A stretch of 64,000 nucleotides of DNA from Stentor roeselii. Lineage: Eukaryota > Ciliophora > Heterotrichea > Heterotrichida > Stentoridae. This document shows, in pieces, positions 30,841 to 40,949 of the stretch (positions are counted from its first letter, which is position 1; each line of letters opens with the position of its first letter). A program made the translations under genes and the position numbers. Location of the stretch: assembly GCA_006503475.1 (NCBI GenBank), contig RSEH01000124.1:1-64000 (forward strand), read 5' to 3'. The notes under the pieces were generated by a model. The model was not told the origin of the DNA. It made no database searches and saw nothing but the letters and a program-made list of their open reading frames with translations.

Positions 30841-31969
30841 AAATGATTGAATAATTTTTTAAGTTTTGTTAATTATTAGAGTTTTCCTCAATGATATAAA
30901 TAACTACTTAATTTAAGTAATTAGATAGTAATTAAACGTTAAATGAGATAGTTAGAGTGAAATTTATATATCAGATATTATAAAAAATTTTCTCTCATAT
31001 TTCACTTTTATTCGTAATTAAATTGAAATTTTAGAGTGATTGCATACGATATTGATTTTAAAAAATCAAAAGACACAGAGGTCATTTCAGGCCGCAGCTG
31101 TGCTAGATGCTTAAAAAAAGTTTTTTGTTATTCTTCCCTCTTAAAACTCTCTCAATTCATATAAAAGTTCCTGGATGTAAGATATCATATCTTTCTAATG
31201 AAATGATCATTTTCGAGTTTCTCACTTGGACTTTATCTGTATATCAGTCTAATAGGAACAGGAAGGGACTCGAACGTTGGATTTTTCTAAAGAAATGAAA
31301 AAATTGAAATAGTTTAAATCTCAAAAATGATTTTCAATTGGCTCGAAATTAAGTATTTTATCTGGCAGATTTATATTGATTTTCTATCAATATCCTATTA
31401 AGGATCGGATAATAATCTTGATAGCGTTTAGGTTTTGATATTTAAAGATTTAAAATTTCTTGAGTAAATATTTTATCTTAAGCTCTCATCAATAAAATGG
31501 TATGCAGATTTTCTAGCCACATTTAAAGAATATATAAAGTTTAATATGTGGTTGAGATTTAAGATCATTGATCATTTTGAATAAATAAATTCCTTTTCAA
31601 ACAAAGATGAAAAAATTCTATTATCATTCAAATAGTTTATTCGAAGAGCTTATTTTTTCATGATCCAATATCAAGTATAATGAAACCATTAATTCCTTAT
31701 ACTATACATTCATTATTAACTTCATAATTTTAAATTGGCCTGCATCTAATTTTAATAGTGTAATTAAGTTTCACTTATTAAACAAATTGAATCATATGAA
31801 AATATAAGATTAAATACTGCTATTAGTTCCGATAATTTAAAATAGAATGACGTTTGTGCTGGTAAATTTCAATTTTCTTACCTTATCAATAAAACACTTA
31901 ATTTTACACAATTTAGAAGTTTTGAAAACATATTCCCCAGTAAAAGAGGCTAACTTCGTAAAATTAATC
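30841..31969. other. 1.1 kb gene-free region upstream of the SRPK-like gene
   Basis: AT-rich sequence with dense stops on both strands. A 63-codon frame near 31107-31298 has no features of a protein family and I regard it as chance. The 3' part must contain the promoter of the kinase gene. An upstream in-frame extension of the kinase to 31847 exists but is AT-rich, low in complexity and unlikely to be translated. Confidence 0.4.
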
Positions 31970-33223
31970 ATGGAAGGGTCTGAAGAATCATCGGACTACA
32001 AATCAGGAGGTTACCACCCTGTAAAAATCGGTGAAATCTACTACAATCGTTACAAAGTTCTTCAAAAAATAGGTTACGGTCACTTTTCCACAGTTTGGCT
32101 CTGCGAAGACCAGACATCCAAATCAAAAGTGGCTTTAAAAATCCAGAAAAGCGCAAGTAACTACACCGATGCAGCAATGGACGAAATCGACATAATCTCC
32201 AAAGTCCACAGAAACCACACAAGTCCAAAGTGGCGAAACGGAGAAGAGACCCACATAATCCGAATCCTGAATCATTTCATGCACAAAGGTCCATTCGGCA
32301 GTCACGTTTGTTTAGTTTTCGAGATGTTAGGAGCGAACCTCGTGCATTTGATGATGTTTTACGAATACAAAGGCGTCCCTCTGCATTTATGCAAGCTGAT
32401 CATTCATCAATGCCTGGTGGGTCTGGACTACTTGCATCGAGTCTGCGGAGTGATTCACACTGACATCAAACCTGAGAACATCCTGATAGGTTTAAACGAG
32501 AAACAACTGGCAGAGCTTGAAAAACTTTCGACGTTAAAAGACTGGATCCCGACAATCACTGAGACTCATTTTTCTAAGCCACAAGTCGAAGTTGACCTTT
32601 CTGCAAATTCAAAGAAAAAAATCAAGAGACTTCGGGAAAAGTCTCAAAAAGTGAAGAGGAAATTAAGAAGAGGCATCTTGGAAGTCAACACAGTAACCTT
32701 TAACTAGATCACCAAACTTGACGAAGACATCCACGTCAAAATCGCGGACTTCGGCAACGCCTGCTGGACACAAAAACACTTTTCCGCCGTTATCCAGACT
32801 TTGCACTACAGGTCTCCAGAGGTGATCATCGGGCTTCCATACAACCCGAGTGCTGACATCTGGAGTCTTGGTTGCGTTTTATATGAATTAATTGTAGGAG
32901 ACTGTCTTTTCACTCCAAAAGTTGACAACTATGAAGGCGAGCAAGAACTGATATCTCAAATCTCAGAAGTCTTCGGGGAAAAGTGCTTCGCTTGGGCAAT
33001 GAAGGGAAAGTTTTCCAGAAAATTCTTGGATTATGAAGGAAACTCGCGTAAGTCACCAGAAAATATGAAGAACCTTGAAGAAGTCTTCATCGCCAAAGGA
33101 CTGTCAGAGGCTGACGCACGAGAAACGAAGGAGTTCTTGTTCACCATGATCGCTCCTGACCCCAGTCAACGCATGAGTGCTTCTCAGTGCTTGAACAGCA
33201 GGTGGATACGAGGCGCTAAGTAA
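31970..33223 (+). CDS. SRPK/Sky1-like protein kinase (two exons)
   Basis: Spliced product of 412 residues. Exon 1 (31970-32692) encodes MEGSEESSDYKSGGYHPV, a Gly-rich loop (IGYGHFSTVW), the ATP-lysine in VALKIQKS, and the catalytic loop VIHTDIKPENILI. A charged spacer of about 50 residues follows. Exon 2 (32708-33223) supplies KIADFGNACWTQKHFS, the LHYRSPEVIIG activation segment and DIWSLGCVLYELI. The HTD catalytic triad, DFGNACW and split-lobe layout are those of SR-protein kinases, which phosphorylate Arg/Ser-rich splicing factors. The spacer is short compared with animal SRPKs and yeast Sky1. The chosen ATG sits just before the conserved GGYHPV segment. All catalytic residues are present. 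The stop lies 8 nt from the stop of the convergent bZIP gene. Confidence 0.88.
32693..32707 (+). other. 15-nt intron in the SRPK-like gene
   Basis: The sequence gtaacctttaactag interrupts the frame with an in-frame stop exactly between the kinase spacer and the ITKLDEDIHVKIADFGN segment. Removing it joins 241 complete codons to exon 2 in phase 0 and restores the kinase fold. GT/AG ends, A at position 10. Confidence 0.93.
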
Positions 33224-33231
33224 TGTTAGTA

Positions 33232-33564
33232 TTAGAGGATCATGCTCTTGTAAAATTCAAGCTCTTTCTTCAGCATATCGTTTTCAACTTTCAGCTGTGT
33301 GTTCTCAACGACCAGCTTTTCGCTTAGGTCTTCTAAAAGCTTTATTTCTTCCCCTACCTGGTTTACTGTGATTTTCTTTCGTGCTCGAGCTCTTGCTGCA
33401 CTTTCACGGTTCTGACGACGCTTTCGAGCCTTTTTGTACTCCAGGGAATTCAGAGGGATGTCGTCTTCGTTTGATTTTAGGTTTTGGTATTTTGAGGGTA
33501 GGTCATCTTTCAGCTCGTAGTCGTCATTTATCGAATCTAAGTCGTAGAAATCTAGATCACTCAT
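33232..33564 (-). CDS. bZIP transcription factor
   Basis: 110 residues. An acidic N-terminal half is followed by the basic region KKARKRRQNRESAARARARKK, with the bZIP signature N-x7-R (NRESAARAR), then a leucine zipper with Leu or hydrophobic residues at heptad positions (EIKLLEDLSEKLVVENTQL onwards). It should bind DNA as a dimer in the nucleus. It is very short for a bZIP protein, with only a minimal acidic segment as possible activation domain. It converges on the SRPK-like gene with 8 nt between stop codons and diverges from the leucyl-tRNA synthetase gene across 282 nt. Confidence 0.85.
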   Translation of the reverse strand: MSDLDFYDLDSINDDYELKDDLPSKYQNLKSNEDDIPLNSLEYKKARKRRQNRESAARARARKKITVNQVGEEIKLLEDLSEKLVVENTQLKVENDMLKKELEFYKSMIL

Positions 33565-33846
33565 TTGTTATTTAATTTAGTAACAGAAATGATGGTTTTA
33601 GAAGAGGGAAATTATTACTAGATGAGTTATCTGATGAGGAGGAGACATTGAATGGAATATTACAGATTTGCTGTTAATATCAAGAAAATCTTCGTAATGT
33701 TTAACCTTTAAATAAAAAATAATTTTAAGATTTCTTTAGATCTAATCATTCTCACTCAACGACCTTCAAATTAACTTCAATCCCAAACCTATTCAAAAAC
33801 TTCTGATCTTAACTATTCATAATGGTATAAAATATACAAGTTACTA

Positions 33847-36800
33847 ATGGCTGCCGATAAAGCAGGAAAGACGACTCGTCGTGATTTTTTACGAAAAATA
33901 GAGGAGGAAATCCAAGCTGTATGGGCGTCAAAGCACGTGTTCGAATCAGAGCCAGATCTCTCTAGGCCCAAGTACTTCCTGACCTTCCCATACCCCTACA
34001 TGAACGGGTGCCTTCATCTAGGCCACGCCTTCAGCTTCTCAAAATGCGAATTCACAGCCAGATACCAGCGAATGGCCGGAAAAAACGTTTTGCTTCCTTT
34101 CGGCTTCCACTGCACAGGAATGCCGATCCCAGCCTGCGCCGACAAGTTAAAAAAAGAGCTTCCTTCTTTGAACAAAGAGGCGCCGACAGGCCAATACAAG
34201 ATTTTAAAAGACATGGGAGTGGCCGAGGACCAGATCCCTTCATTCACCGACGCCCAGCACTGGTTGAAGTACTTTCCACCCATCGCCAAGCAGGACCTGG
34301 TCAACTTCGGAGTCGCGGTTGACTGGCGACGATCGTTCATCACAACCCCGGCGAATCCTTATTACGACGCTTTCATCCAGTGGCACTTTTCACATCTTAT
34401 TGAGCAGGGAAAGGTCAAGTTTGGAAAGAAATATGTCGTTTATGCCACTTTGGAAGCACAGCCTTGTGCTGATCATGAAAGGCTTAGGGGAGAAGGGGTC
34501 AAACCTCAGGAATATACTTTGATTAAGTTGCAGATTCAACAACCTTTTCCTCAGGCTTTGATTGCCCTGGATGGGAAAAATGTGTTTTTGGTTGCTGCTA
34601 CTTTGAGACCTGAAACTATGTATGGGCAAACTAACTGCTATGTGTTGCCCACTGGGAATTATGGAGCGTTTCTTATGAAGAATGGAGAGGTTTTTATTTG
34701 CTCTGAAAGAAGTGTCAAGAATATGGCTTTTCAGGAACTCACGAATGAATTTGGAAAGTATGAAAAGTTGTTGGATGTTGAAGGTTCTCAAATCCTGGGA
34801 GCGAAACTTTCAGCACCTCTAAGCAAGTACCCGACAGTCTACGCTTTACCAATGTTGAGCATATCAATGAACAAAGGTACCGGAATCGTGACAAGTGTGC
34901 CAAGCGATTCGCCCGACGACTACGCAGCATTATCAGACCTTCAAAAAAAGGCGGCATTCCGAGAAAAATACAACATAACGGAAGAAATGGTATCATTCGA
35001 GGTCGTCGCCATAATCGACATCCCAGGGATCGGGGACAAGGCAGCAGTGACCCTTTTCGATCAACTAGGAATAAAATCACAAAACGACCGAGAACTTCTT
35101 GACAAGGCAAAAGACCTGGCATACACAAAAGGTTTCAGTCAAGGAATAATGAAAGTCGGTGAATTCTCAGGTCAAAAAGTAAGCATCGCTAAAAACCTAA
35201 TAAAAAAACAACTGATCGATTCAAACCAGGCCGTAATTTACTACGAACCTGAAGGTGAAGTGATTTCAAGAAGTGGTGAAAATTGCATCGTGGCGCTTTG
35301 TGACCAGTGGTTCCTAGCATATGACGACGACCAGTGGCGAAAAAGCATATCAGAGCATATTTCTTCCAACTTCAAAGCGTACAGTTCGACAGTGATGAAA
35401 GAGTTCGAAGATACAGTGAACTGGCTTGGCGAGTGGGCCTGTTCCCGTCAGTACGGCCTGGGTTCCCGCCTGGCAGTGGACCCTCAGTTCGTGATCGAGT
35501 CCTTGTCGGACTCCACCATTTACATGGCTTACTACTCAATCGCACATTGGCTTCAAGGCGGCGTCCTCGACGGCAGTCAGAAGGGTCCTGCCAACTTGGA
35601 ACCCGCAAGTCTCAACAGGCCCTTCTTCGACTTCGTCTACGGCCTCAGCGACTCCCTGCCTGAAGGCTTCAACCCGGAACTGCTCCAAAGGCTGAGACAA
35701 GAATTTCTTTACTGGTACCCAATGGACCTCAGGTGCTCAGGCAAGGACCTGATCAGGAACCATCTCACTATGAGTCTTTTCAATCATGCAGCAGTCTGGA
35801 AAAATCAACCTGAGCTTTGGCCAAGGTCTTTCTTTTGCAATGGGCATATACAACTCAATAATAAGAAAATGTCGAAGGGAGAAGGAAATTTCTTAACACT
35901 CGCTGGAGCTATTGAAAAATATGGAGCTGATGCCACTAGAATGGCTTTAGCGGACTCTGGAGATACAATTGATGATGCGAATTTTACTGATTTACTTGCA
36001 AACTCAGCTATTTTAAAGCTTTACTCACTTCATGAGTGGATTGTTGACTCGCTTAGAAATGTTGATAGTTTTAGGACTGGGGATAAGAATTTTTTTGATT
36101 TTGCTTTTGAGAATGAAATTAATGCTGCTATTGAGAGGACGAGAAATGCTTATGAAAATATGACTTTTAGAGAAGCTCTTGTTGCAGGATTCTTTGAACT
36201 CACGTCGAAGAAGGAGGAGTATAGGATTTTTGCTGGAGTTTTTCATAAAGATGTGTTTTTCAGGTATCTTTCGGTGCAGTTGCTGATTCTTTCGCCTATT
36301 GCACCGCATTTCTGTGAGAAGTACTGGGAAGTGTATCAGGAGGCTGTTTGTGTTGCTAGATCTTTAATCGTTGATCAGCCTTTTCCTACTGTTTCAGCTC
36401 CTGTCAGTCTGCTGTGTTTGAGGCAGATGTCGTATATTCGCTCTGTGCTTAAGATTTCTAGGATTTCTTTGGAGAAGTCTATGAAGAAACAGAAGAAAAA
36501 CCCGAAAAAAGTAACGGTTTATATTTCACCTGACTATCCTAGTGAACTGCAGGGGATTCTCACTGTGCTGCATAATTATTACTCGTCGACTCCTAATCCT
36601 GATCCTAAAGAGTATATTAACATCATTAAGCAAATGAACCTTGATAAGAGTGCTACACAGAAACTCATGCAATTCGCTTCATTCACTATCGGAGAGTATA
36701 AAGAAAGAGGACTTGAAGCCTTTGAACTTAAAGTGCCCTTCGACGAAGCTGGCCTTTTGGTCAACATAACTCCATACATACTACAAGAGCTTGCATTGGA

Positions 36801-36903
36801 AGACGTGAAGATTGAAGGAAAACACGAAGGAACTGACAATCAAGTCCTAAGAGACGCCTCATTACCTGGAAAGCCTCAGTTTTTCTTCTATGATTTTAGG
36901 TAA
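33847..36903 (+). CDS. LARS1: Cytosolic leucyl-tRNA synthetase
   Basis: 1018 residues, close to other eukaryotic cytosolic LeuRS proteins. Class I signature HLGH lies at residues 57-60 after YFLTFPYPYMNG, and the KMSKG loop at about 674-678. The CP1 editing domain has the conserved LRPETMYGQTN. The enzyme charges tRNA-Leu with leucine in the cytosol and proofreads other amino acids. It has the archaeal/eukaryotic-type layout, with editing domain and C-terminal extension, and no mitochondrial leader. Third-base use switches several times along the gene: A/C-rich at about 33.85-34.4 kb and 34.8-35.7 kb, G/T-rich at about 34.45-34.76 kb and 36.0-36.5 kb. The protein shows no break at these points. 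Confidence 0.95.
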   Translation: MAADKAGKTTRRDFLRKIEEEIQAVWASKHVFESEPDLSRPKYFLTFPYPYMNGCLHLGHAFSFSKCEFTARYQRMAGKNVLLPFGFHCTGMPIPACADKLKKELPSLNKEAPTGQYKILKDMGVAEDQIPSFTDAQHWLKYFPPIAKQDLVNFGVAVDWRRSFITTPANPYYDAFIQWHFSHLIEQGKVKFGKKYVVYATLEAQPCADHERLRGEGVKPQEYTLIKLQIQQPFPQALIALDGKNVFLVAATLRPETMYGQTNCYVLPTGNYGAFLMKNGEVFICSERSVKNMAFQELTNEFGKYEKLLDVEGSQILGAKLSAPLSKYPTVYALPMLSISMNKGTGIVTSVPSDSPDDYAALSDLQKKAAFREKYNITEEMVSFEVVAIIDIPGIGDKAAVTLFDQLGIKSQNDRELLDKAKDLAYTKGFSQGIMKVGEFSGQKVSIAKNLIKKQLIDSNQAVIYYEPEGEVISRSGENCIVALCDQWFLAYDDDQWRKSISEHISSNFKAYSSTVMKEFEDTVNWLGEWACSRQYGLGSRLAVDPQFVIESLSDSTIYMAYYSIAHWLQGGVLDGSQKGPANLEPASLNRPFFDFVYGLSDSLPEGFNPELLQRLRQEFLYWYPMDLRCSGKDLIRNHLTMSLFNHAAVWKNQPELWPRSFFCNGHIQLNNKKMSKGEGNFLTLAGAIEKYGADATRMALADSGDTIDDANFTDLLANSAILKLYSLHEWIVDSLRNVDSFRTGDKNFFDFAFENEINAAIERTRNAYENMTFREALVAGFFELTSKKEEYRIFAGVFHKDVFFRYLSVQLLILSPIAPHFCEKYWEVYQEAVCVARSLIVDQPFPTVSAPVSLLCLRQMSYIRSVLKISRISLEKSMKKQKKNPKKVTVYISPDYPSELQGILTVLHNYYSSTPNPDPKEYINIIKQMNLDKSATQKLMQFASFTIGEYKERGLEAFELKVPFDEAGLLVNITPYILQELALEDVKIEGKHEGTDNQVLRDASLPGKPQFFFYDFR

Positions 36904-36987
36904 ATATTAGGTTGATCAATAAATTCCTCTCCATATTCCACAAAAATTAAAATGATAATCTATTCCCAACCTATAAGATAATCTTAA

Positions 36988-39924
36988 TTAATAATCAATA
37001 TTCCACAATTCTTCTTCATCCCTCCTCTCAATCATATCATCCTTGATACTTTCAATGAACTGAGGACTACAGAAATAACACAAAGGCGCAAGTAAGTTAT
37101 CAAGTCTTTCATTTAACTCAAAAGGTGTTTCTTTACTTTCCTCAACTTTTCTACCCTTTCTAGGGTTAGCCCTGCCTTCCTTTTCACTGATCAATTCTAA
37201 AACATTTCGAATTCTGGTATACTTAGCATGGTCCTTAGCCTTCAAGACCGGAACCATCATATCAACAAGGCAGTCTTTATGATAAGCATGGGTGCAAGGG
37301 TAGACGTAAAACGACTTCTTCATAATGGGTCGGTTGCAGACTTCGCAAGGCTGCATCCCGTCGATTTCAATGAACCTCTCCTTGATCACCTTCAACTCGC
37401 CTTTGACCTGCTGGGCAGAAGCTTTTGATTCAGTGAGTTCTTCATTCAAGTCATCAATCGTTTTTTTATACCCTGAAAGTGCTTTGCAGATATCGTCTTT
37501 AAAATTCGAAATAGGCTCTTGTTCCTCGAAATAAGGCAGAAGGTCTTCCATCTTAATCAATTTGCTCTCGTTCATCACGTTCAAAGCGTCTTGAACGTGC
37601 CCGGCCTTGATGTGGTAAATCGCGATTTGAAGCCATAGCTTTCGGGATAATTCTTCATCAAATCTTTCAGGCTTCTGAGCGTTTAACTTCGCAAGGTCCA
37701 GTTTTTTTGATTCGATTGCTAAGGTCACTGCTTCTGAGTGCATTTTTAGGATGCTGTAAAGGTAGATCTGACTTTCCATCTTATGATTCTGCTTGAAAAC
37801 TGTCATCGCGTACTCTGAATCGAAAATCAACTCAGTGAGATCTTCTTGGGATTTGAGGTATTCAGTTATTTTTTTCTCATTTTCACTTTCAGAGAGATGG
37901 AATAAATAAAGGTTGTGAAGAGCTTTGTCTTTTAATTTCAGGTCTTTTATAAGAAAAGACTCGAATTTTATTGCTTCTTCTCTTGAGTTCTGGTCGATAT
38001 TCATCAAAGCAGGAATAAGTTTTTTCAAGTCGATATTTCCCTTTTTTTGCCTTGCCATATCGATCAAGATTTCAACAGATTTACGAGGTTCATACTTCAT
38101 AAAGATAGGAGCGAACTTATAAAGTAAATTTTCTTTTCCATTAGGGTCGATTTGTCCAAGTTTATTCAGCGCTTTTCTTATTTCCTGCTGATTGATATGA
38201 TGAAGCATGACCATCTCATGTTTTTTCCTCAAGTCGGCGAAAAAGACCCAGTCATCGATCCTTCCATGACTTTGCAGCAAGTCACAAGTAGTTTCTTCAT
38301 CAAGGTCGAGTTGATGAGATTCGAGGAACTTCTGAAGTTGTCTCTCTGCCTCGATGACGGACTCGTCATTTTTCATGTAATTATGATTGATGTTGTCCAA
38401 ATAGATCTCAACAAGCCACGTGCTGAGCAGAGTCCTTTGCGCATTCATGTCGCTTGGAAGGTTCTTCAACTTGGTCTCGACGTACATGCGAAGAGCTTTG
38501 TGGTTGTCGATCAACTTCAGCGCAATGCCTTCAAAGGGGTACTCGCTGTTCGCGTAGGCCTCGGCAGCTTCGACGAATTGCCCGCTTTCATAGAGAAAGT
38601 CAGCGAACATGCCTTTGACCTTTGGAAGTGAGGAGGACCCGGTCTTTTCACAGAACTTTATTGCGTCTTCGAAGAGGTGCTGTTCCACGTAGTACTTCCA
38701 GACGTCTCTGCTTTCTTGATCGATTATTATTTGGTAGATAAAACGGTGGGACCAGGCGAAGAGAGAATGGGTTCGCTCGTCAAATGTGATACCGATCATT
38801 TCGTAACCTTGTCTTTTTTCGAAGTCGATTGTGTGGACTACCTGCTGGCTTATTTTTGAAACTACTTGTAAACTGGAAGAGCCTAAGAAATAGAGGTGGT
38901 AGTTTGTCATACCTATTCCGACTAGGTACTCGATACCCTTAGGACACTGCACCGGTTTCATCTGTCCAACAAAAATTTCCTCAGCAGCAGAATTAGGTAA
39001 TTTTCCAAAAAACAATCCAACAGCATTCATCCATGCAAAGCAATCCGGTTTATTATTCACATAATAAACCTGCAGTTGATTTTTCTTAATATCTCCAGAA
39101 AACTCATGAACAGCCCTCTGCAATCTTCCAGGATTATCTTTATACTTCTTAAAAGTTTCCACAAAATTAGGCCTTCCCTGTTCATTCGGTTCTCCAACAA
39201 ACTGATACAAATGTTTCGGACAAGCAACAATGACACTTAATTTTCCAGGCAACCCAGAGAATAAGATATACTCGATGCCATAAACAGGGTAGTTAACATT
39301 AAACAGTACATTAACATTATGCTTGACAGTTTCCGTGTTCATATCATATTCAATGGTCATTTCAAAAATATTCCCTTTATTAGTGCCGACGAGCATTTCT
39401 CTTGAATTCAGTTTTTCAGTCGCTCTGCTCCAAGCGACGCTTGTTATTGACTGTTGAAGCTGGGAGCACTTGTTGAGCAGCAGTGACTTGGAAGATGTGA
39501 TGTGAAAATAGTGAACTACGTCTGTGCTGAACGTGACAATGCTGTGCCAACCTGTCTGGTCTGAAAAGACCTGCTCGGGCTGCTGCTGCGAAGTCGAGCC
39601 TCCTCTTATTATCAGCTCCATCACTGGCTCTTTCTTGGGAGTCTTGATCAAGTCGCCTTCGTTCATCATCCAGCGAAGGACTTGCTTGTCGTTCGTCACA
39701 AGGTAAAGCGCTTTTAAAGATACTGACACTGACTTGATCATCGCTGTCTTCACTTGGATTGATGACAGGAGGATTGAACGGAAAACACCGTCTTTTGAAT
39801 CGTCTTCTTCGAGCATTCCTTTGAAACCTACTTGCTCTGTGTGCTAGGTAATCATTACCCAATCGTCTTCGATCACTTTTGTTTCGTTTGTGTTTAGCCA
39901 TTCTAGATTGGAGTATCGTGACAT
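36988..39924 (-). CDS. VPS18: VPS18 (Pep3), core subunit of HOPS/CORVET tethering complexes (two exons)
   Basis: The spliced product is 973 residues. Exon 1 (39924-39859) encodes the 22 residues MSRYSNLEWLNTNETKVIEDDW, then a 15-nt intron, then exon 2 to 36988. The N-terminal beta-propeller (Pep3/Vps18 family) and the long helical solenoid are followed by a C-terminal RING-H2: CEVCNRPI, then CTHAYHKDC, then CYFC near the end. VPS18 with VPS11/16/33 tethers endosomes and lysosomes or food vacuoles, an important route in a phagotrophic ciliate. Without the first exon the frame would start at an internal Met in the first propeller strand. It is tail-to-tail with the LeuRS gene, 84 nt apart. A tandem 54-bp repeat lies just upstream of its start. 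Confidence 0.9.
39844..39858 (-). other. 15-nt intron in VPS18
   Basis: On the minus strand the sequence is gtaatgattacctag. Removing it joins GAT TGG to CAC ACA GAG in phase 0 and extends the VPS18 N-terminus to a good ATG at 39924. GT/AG ends, A at position 10, with an in-frame TAG when unspliced. Confidence 0.88.
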
Positions 39925-40030
39925 TGTTTATCTATTGGAATGTAAATGGATGAGATCTTGGTGTTGAGATGTGTTTAGAGGAAGTTTTAAGAGAAATATT
40001 TAGATTTGAAGGTTTTTGTTTAGATTGAAG

Positions 40031-40138
40031 CATGAGGGAACTTTTATTGAAAGGTTGAGAATTATCAGTTCTTTTTTATTATATCATGATGGAACTTTTA
40101 TTGAAAGGTTGAGAATTATCAGTTCTTTTCATTATCAA
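40031..40138. repeat. Tandem duplication, two 54-bp units
   Basis: Unit 1 is 40031-40084 and unit 2 is 40085-40138, nearly identical, differing mainly at catgagg/catgatg and in the last few bases. The pair lies upstream of the VPS18 start (39924) and downstream of the MGCS gene stop (40191), so it sits in the likely VPS18 promoter or 5' UTR. Each unit carries tgagaattatcagttctttt. Confidence 0.93.
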
Positions 40139-40190
40139 GATAAAGCGAATTCAATTCTCAACAAGATGTAATTAATTTAATTGAAAGTCC

Positions 40191-40928
40191 TTAAGACGAT
40201 TTCACCCTGGCTATAAACTGCTCAATATACCCTCCAAGTTTCTCAGTTACTTCAGCAGGAGAAGTCAATTTTCTCTTAGTAATATGTTCACCAATCCTCA
40301 AAATCTCAGCAATGACCTGATTTTTCTTAAGCAAAACATGAGAATCAAAGAGTTCCTGGCTAAGTCCTCTAATTTTTAACAAAACATACCCAAAAAACTC
40401 AACAGATTCTTTAAGCATATCAAAATTTGCCTGGTCAATCTCCGCCGCTTTGGCATATTCTTCACTATCCTTAATAGATTTCTTGATTTCCGTATAAACC
40501 GAGACACAATGGTTGTACCTGGGCATGATATACGAGAAGTCCTGCACAGCAGTTTCTATTTCTTTATTCATGGCAATCCAGAGGGTATAACAATTCATCA
40601 TCTGTGGACTTAACCTGGTGAAGTCCATGCTGAAGCCAGGAGTATTTTCCAACAAGTGAAAATTTACAGTCAAAAAGTTGCCGTTAAGTTCAGCTGAAAT
40701 AAAGGAAAGCATTGAAACCACTCCAACACAAAGTCCACGTTTAGGTTCATGCAAGTTACAGATGGTCTCGAATTTATCAACAGCAACACTCAGCCCTGCG
40801 TTGATTTTATTAAGGCCTTGAACTACTTCTTCTACTAGGTTGTAAAGGTTGTCAAGAGCTTTCACTGAACTTCTGATAAGGTTCGTGGAAATCGTCACTT
40901 TCATCGGAACTGGAGCTGAACATCCCAT
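40191..40928 (-). CDS. Helical MGCS-type protein, likely N-terminally lipidated
   Basis: 245 residues, almost entirely helix-forming, with no membrane helix. The N-terminus MGCSAPVPMK fits N-myristoylation at Gly2 with possible palmitoylation of Cys3, suggesting attachment to the inner face of a membrane. The body (LIRSSVKALDNLYNLVEEVV, then later KKNQVIAEILRIGEHI) resembles a helical bundle, but I recognise no family. The start is fixed by the lipidation motif and lies only 21 nt from the ATG of the divergent TMEM185-like gene. Its function is unknown. Confidence 0.65.
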   Translation of the reverse strand: MGCSAPVPMKVTISTNLIRSSVKALDNLYNLVEEVVQGLNKINAGLSVAVDKFETICNLHEPKRGLCVGVVSMLSFISAELNGNFLTVNFHLLENTPGFSMDFTRLSPQMMNCYTLWIAMNKEIETAVQDFSYIMPRYNHCVSVYTEIKKSIKDSEEYAKAAEIDQANFDMLKESVEFFGYVLLKIRGLSQELFDSHVLLKKNQVIAEILRIGEHITKRKLTSPAEVTEKLGGYIEQFIARVKSS

Positions 40929-40949
40929 TTTTTAATAATCGTTAGAAAT
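40929..40949. promoter_or_regulatory. 21-nt divergent intergenic gap, bidirectional start region
   Basis: Only 21 nt of T/A-rich sequence separate the start codons of two divergent genes. Promoter elements or 5' UTRs must therefore overlap this gap and probably extend into the opposite coding region. No TATA-like element is evident inside it. Confidence 0.45.

Noticed and set aside
31847-31969. N-terminal extension of the SRPK-like kinase from an upstream ATG
   Set aside because: The extra 41 codons are AT-rich, hydrophobic and unlike any kinase N-terminus. The ATG at 31970 is followed by a normal acidic, conserved start.
39416-39901. A 161-codon minus-strand frame overlapping the VPS18 start
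   Set aside because: It is a different frame over VPS18 exons 1-2 and reads through the 15-nt intron. Its product is Arg-rich low complexity, whereas the VPS18 frame gives conserved sequence.
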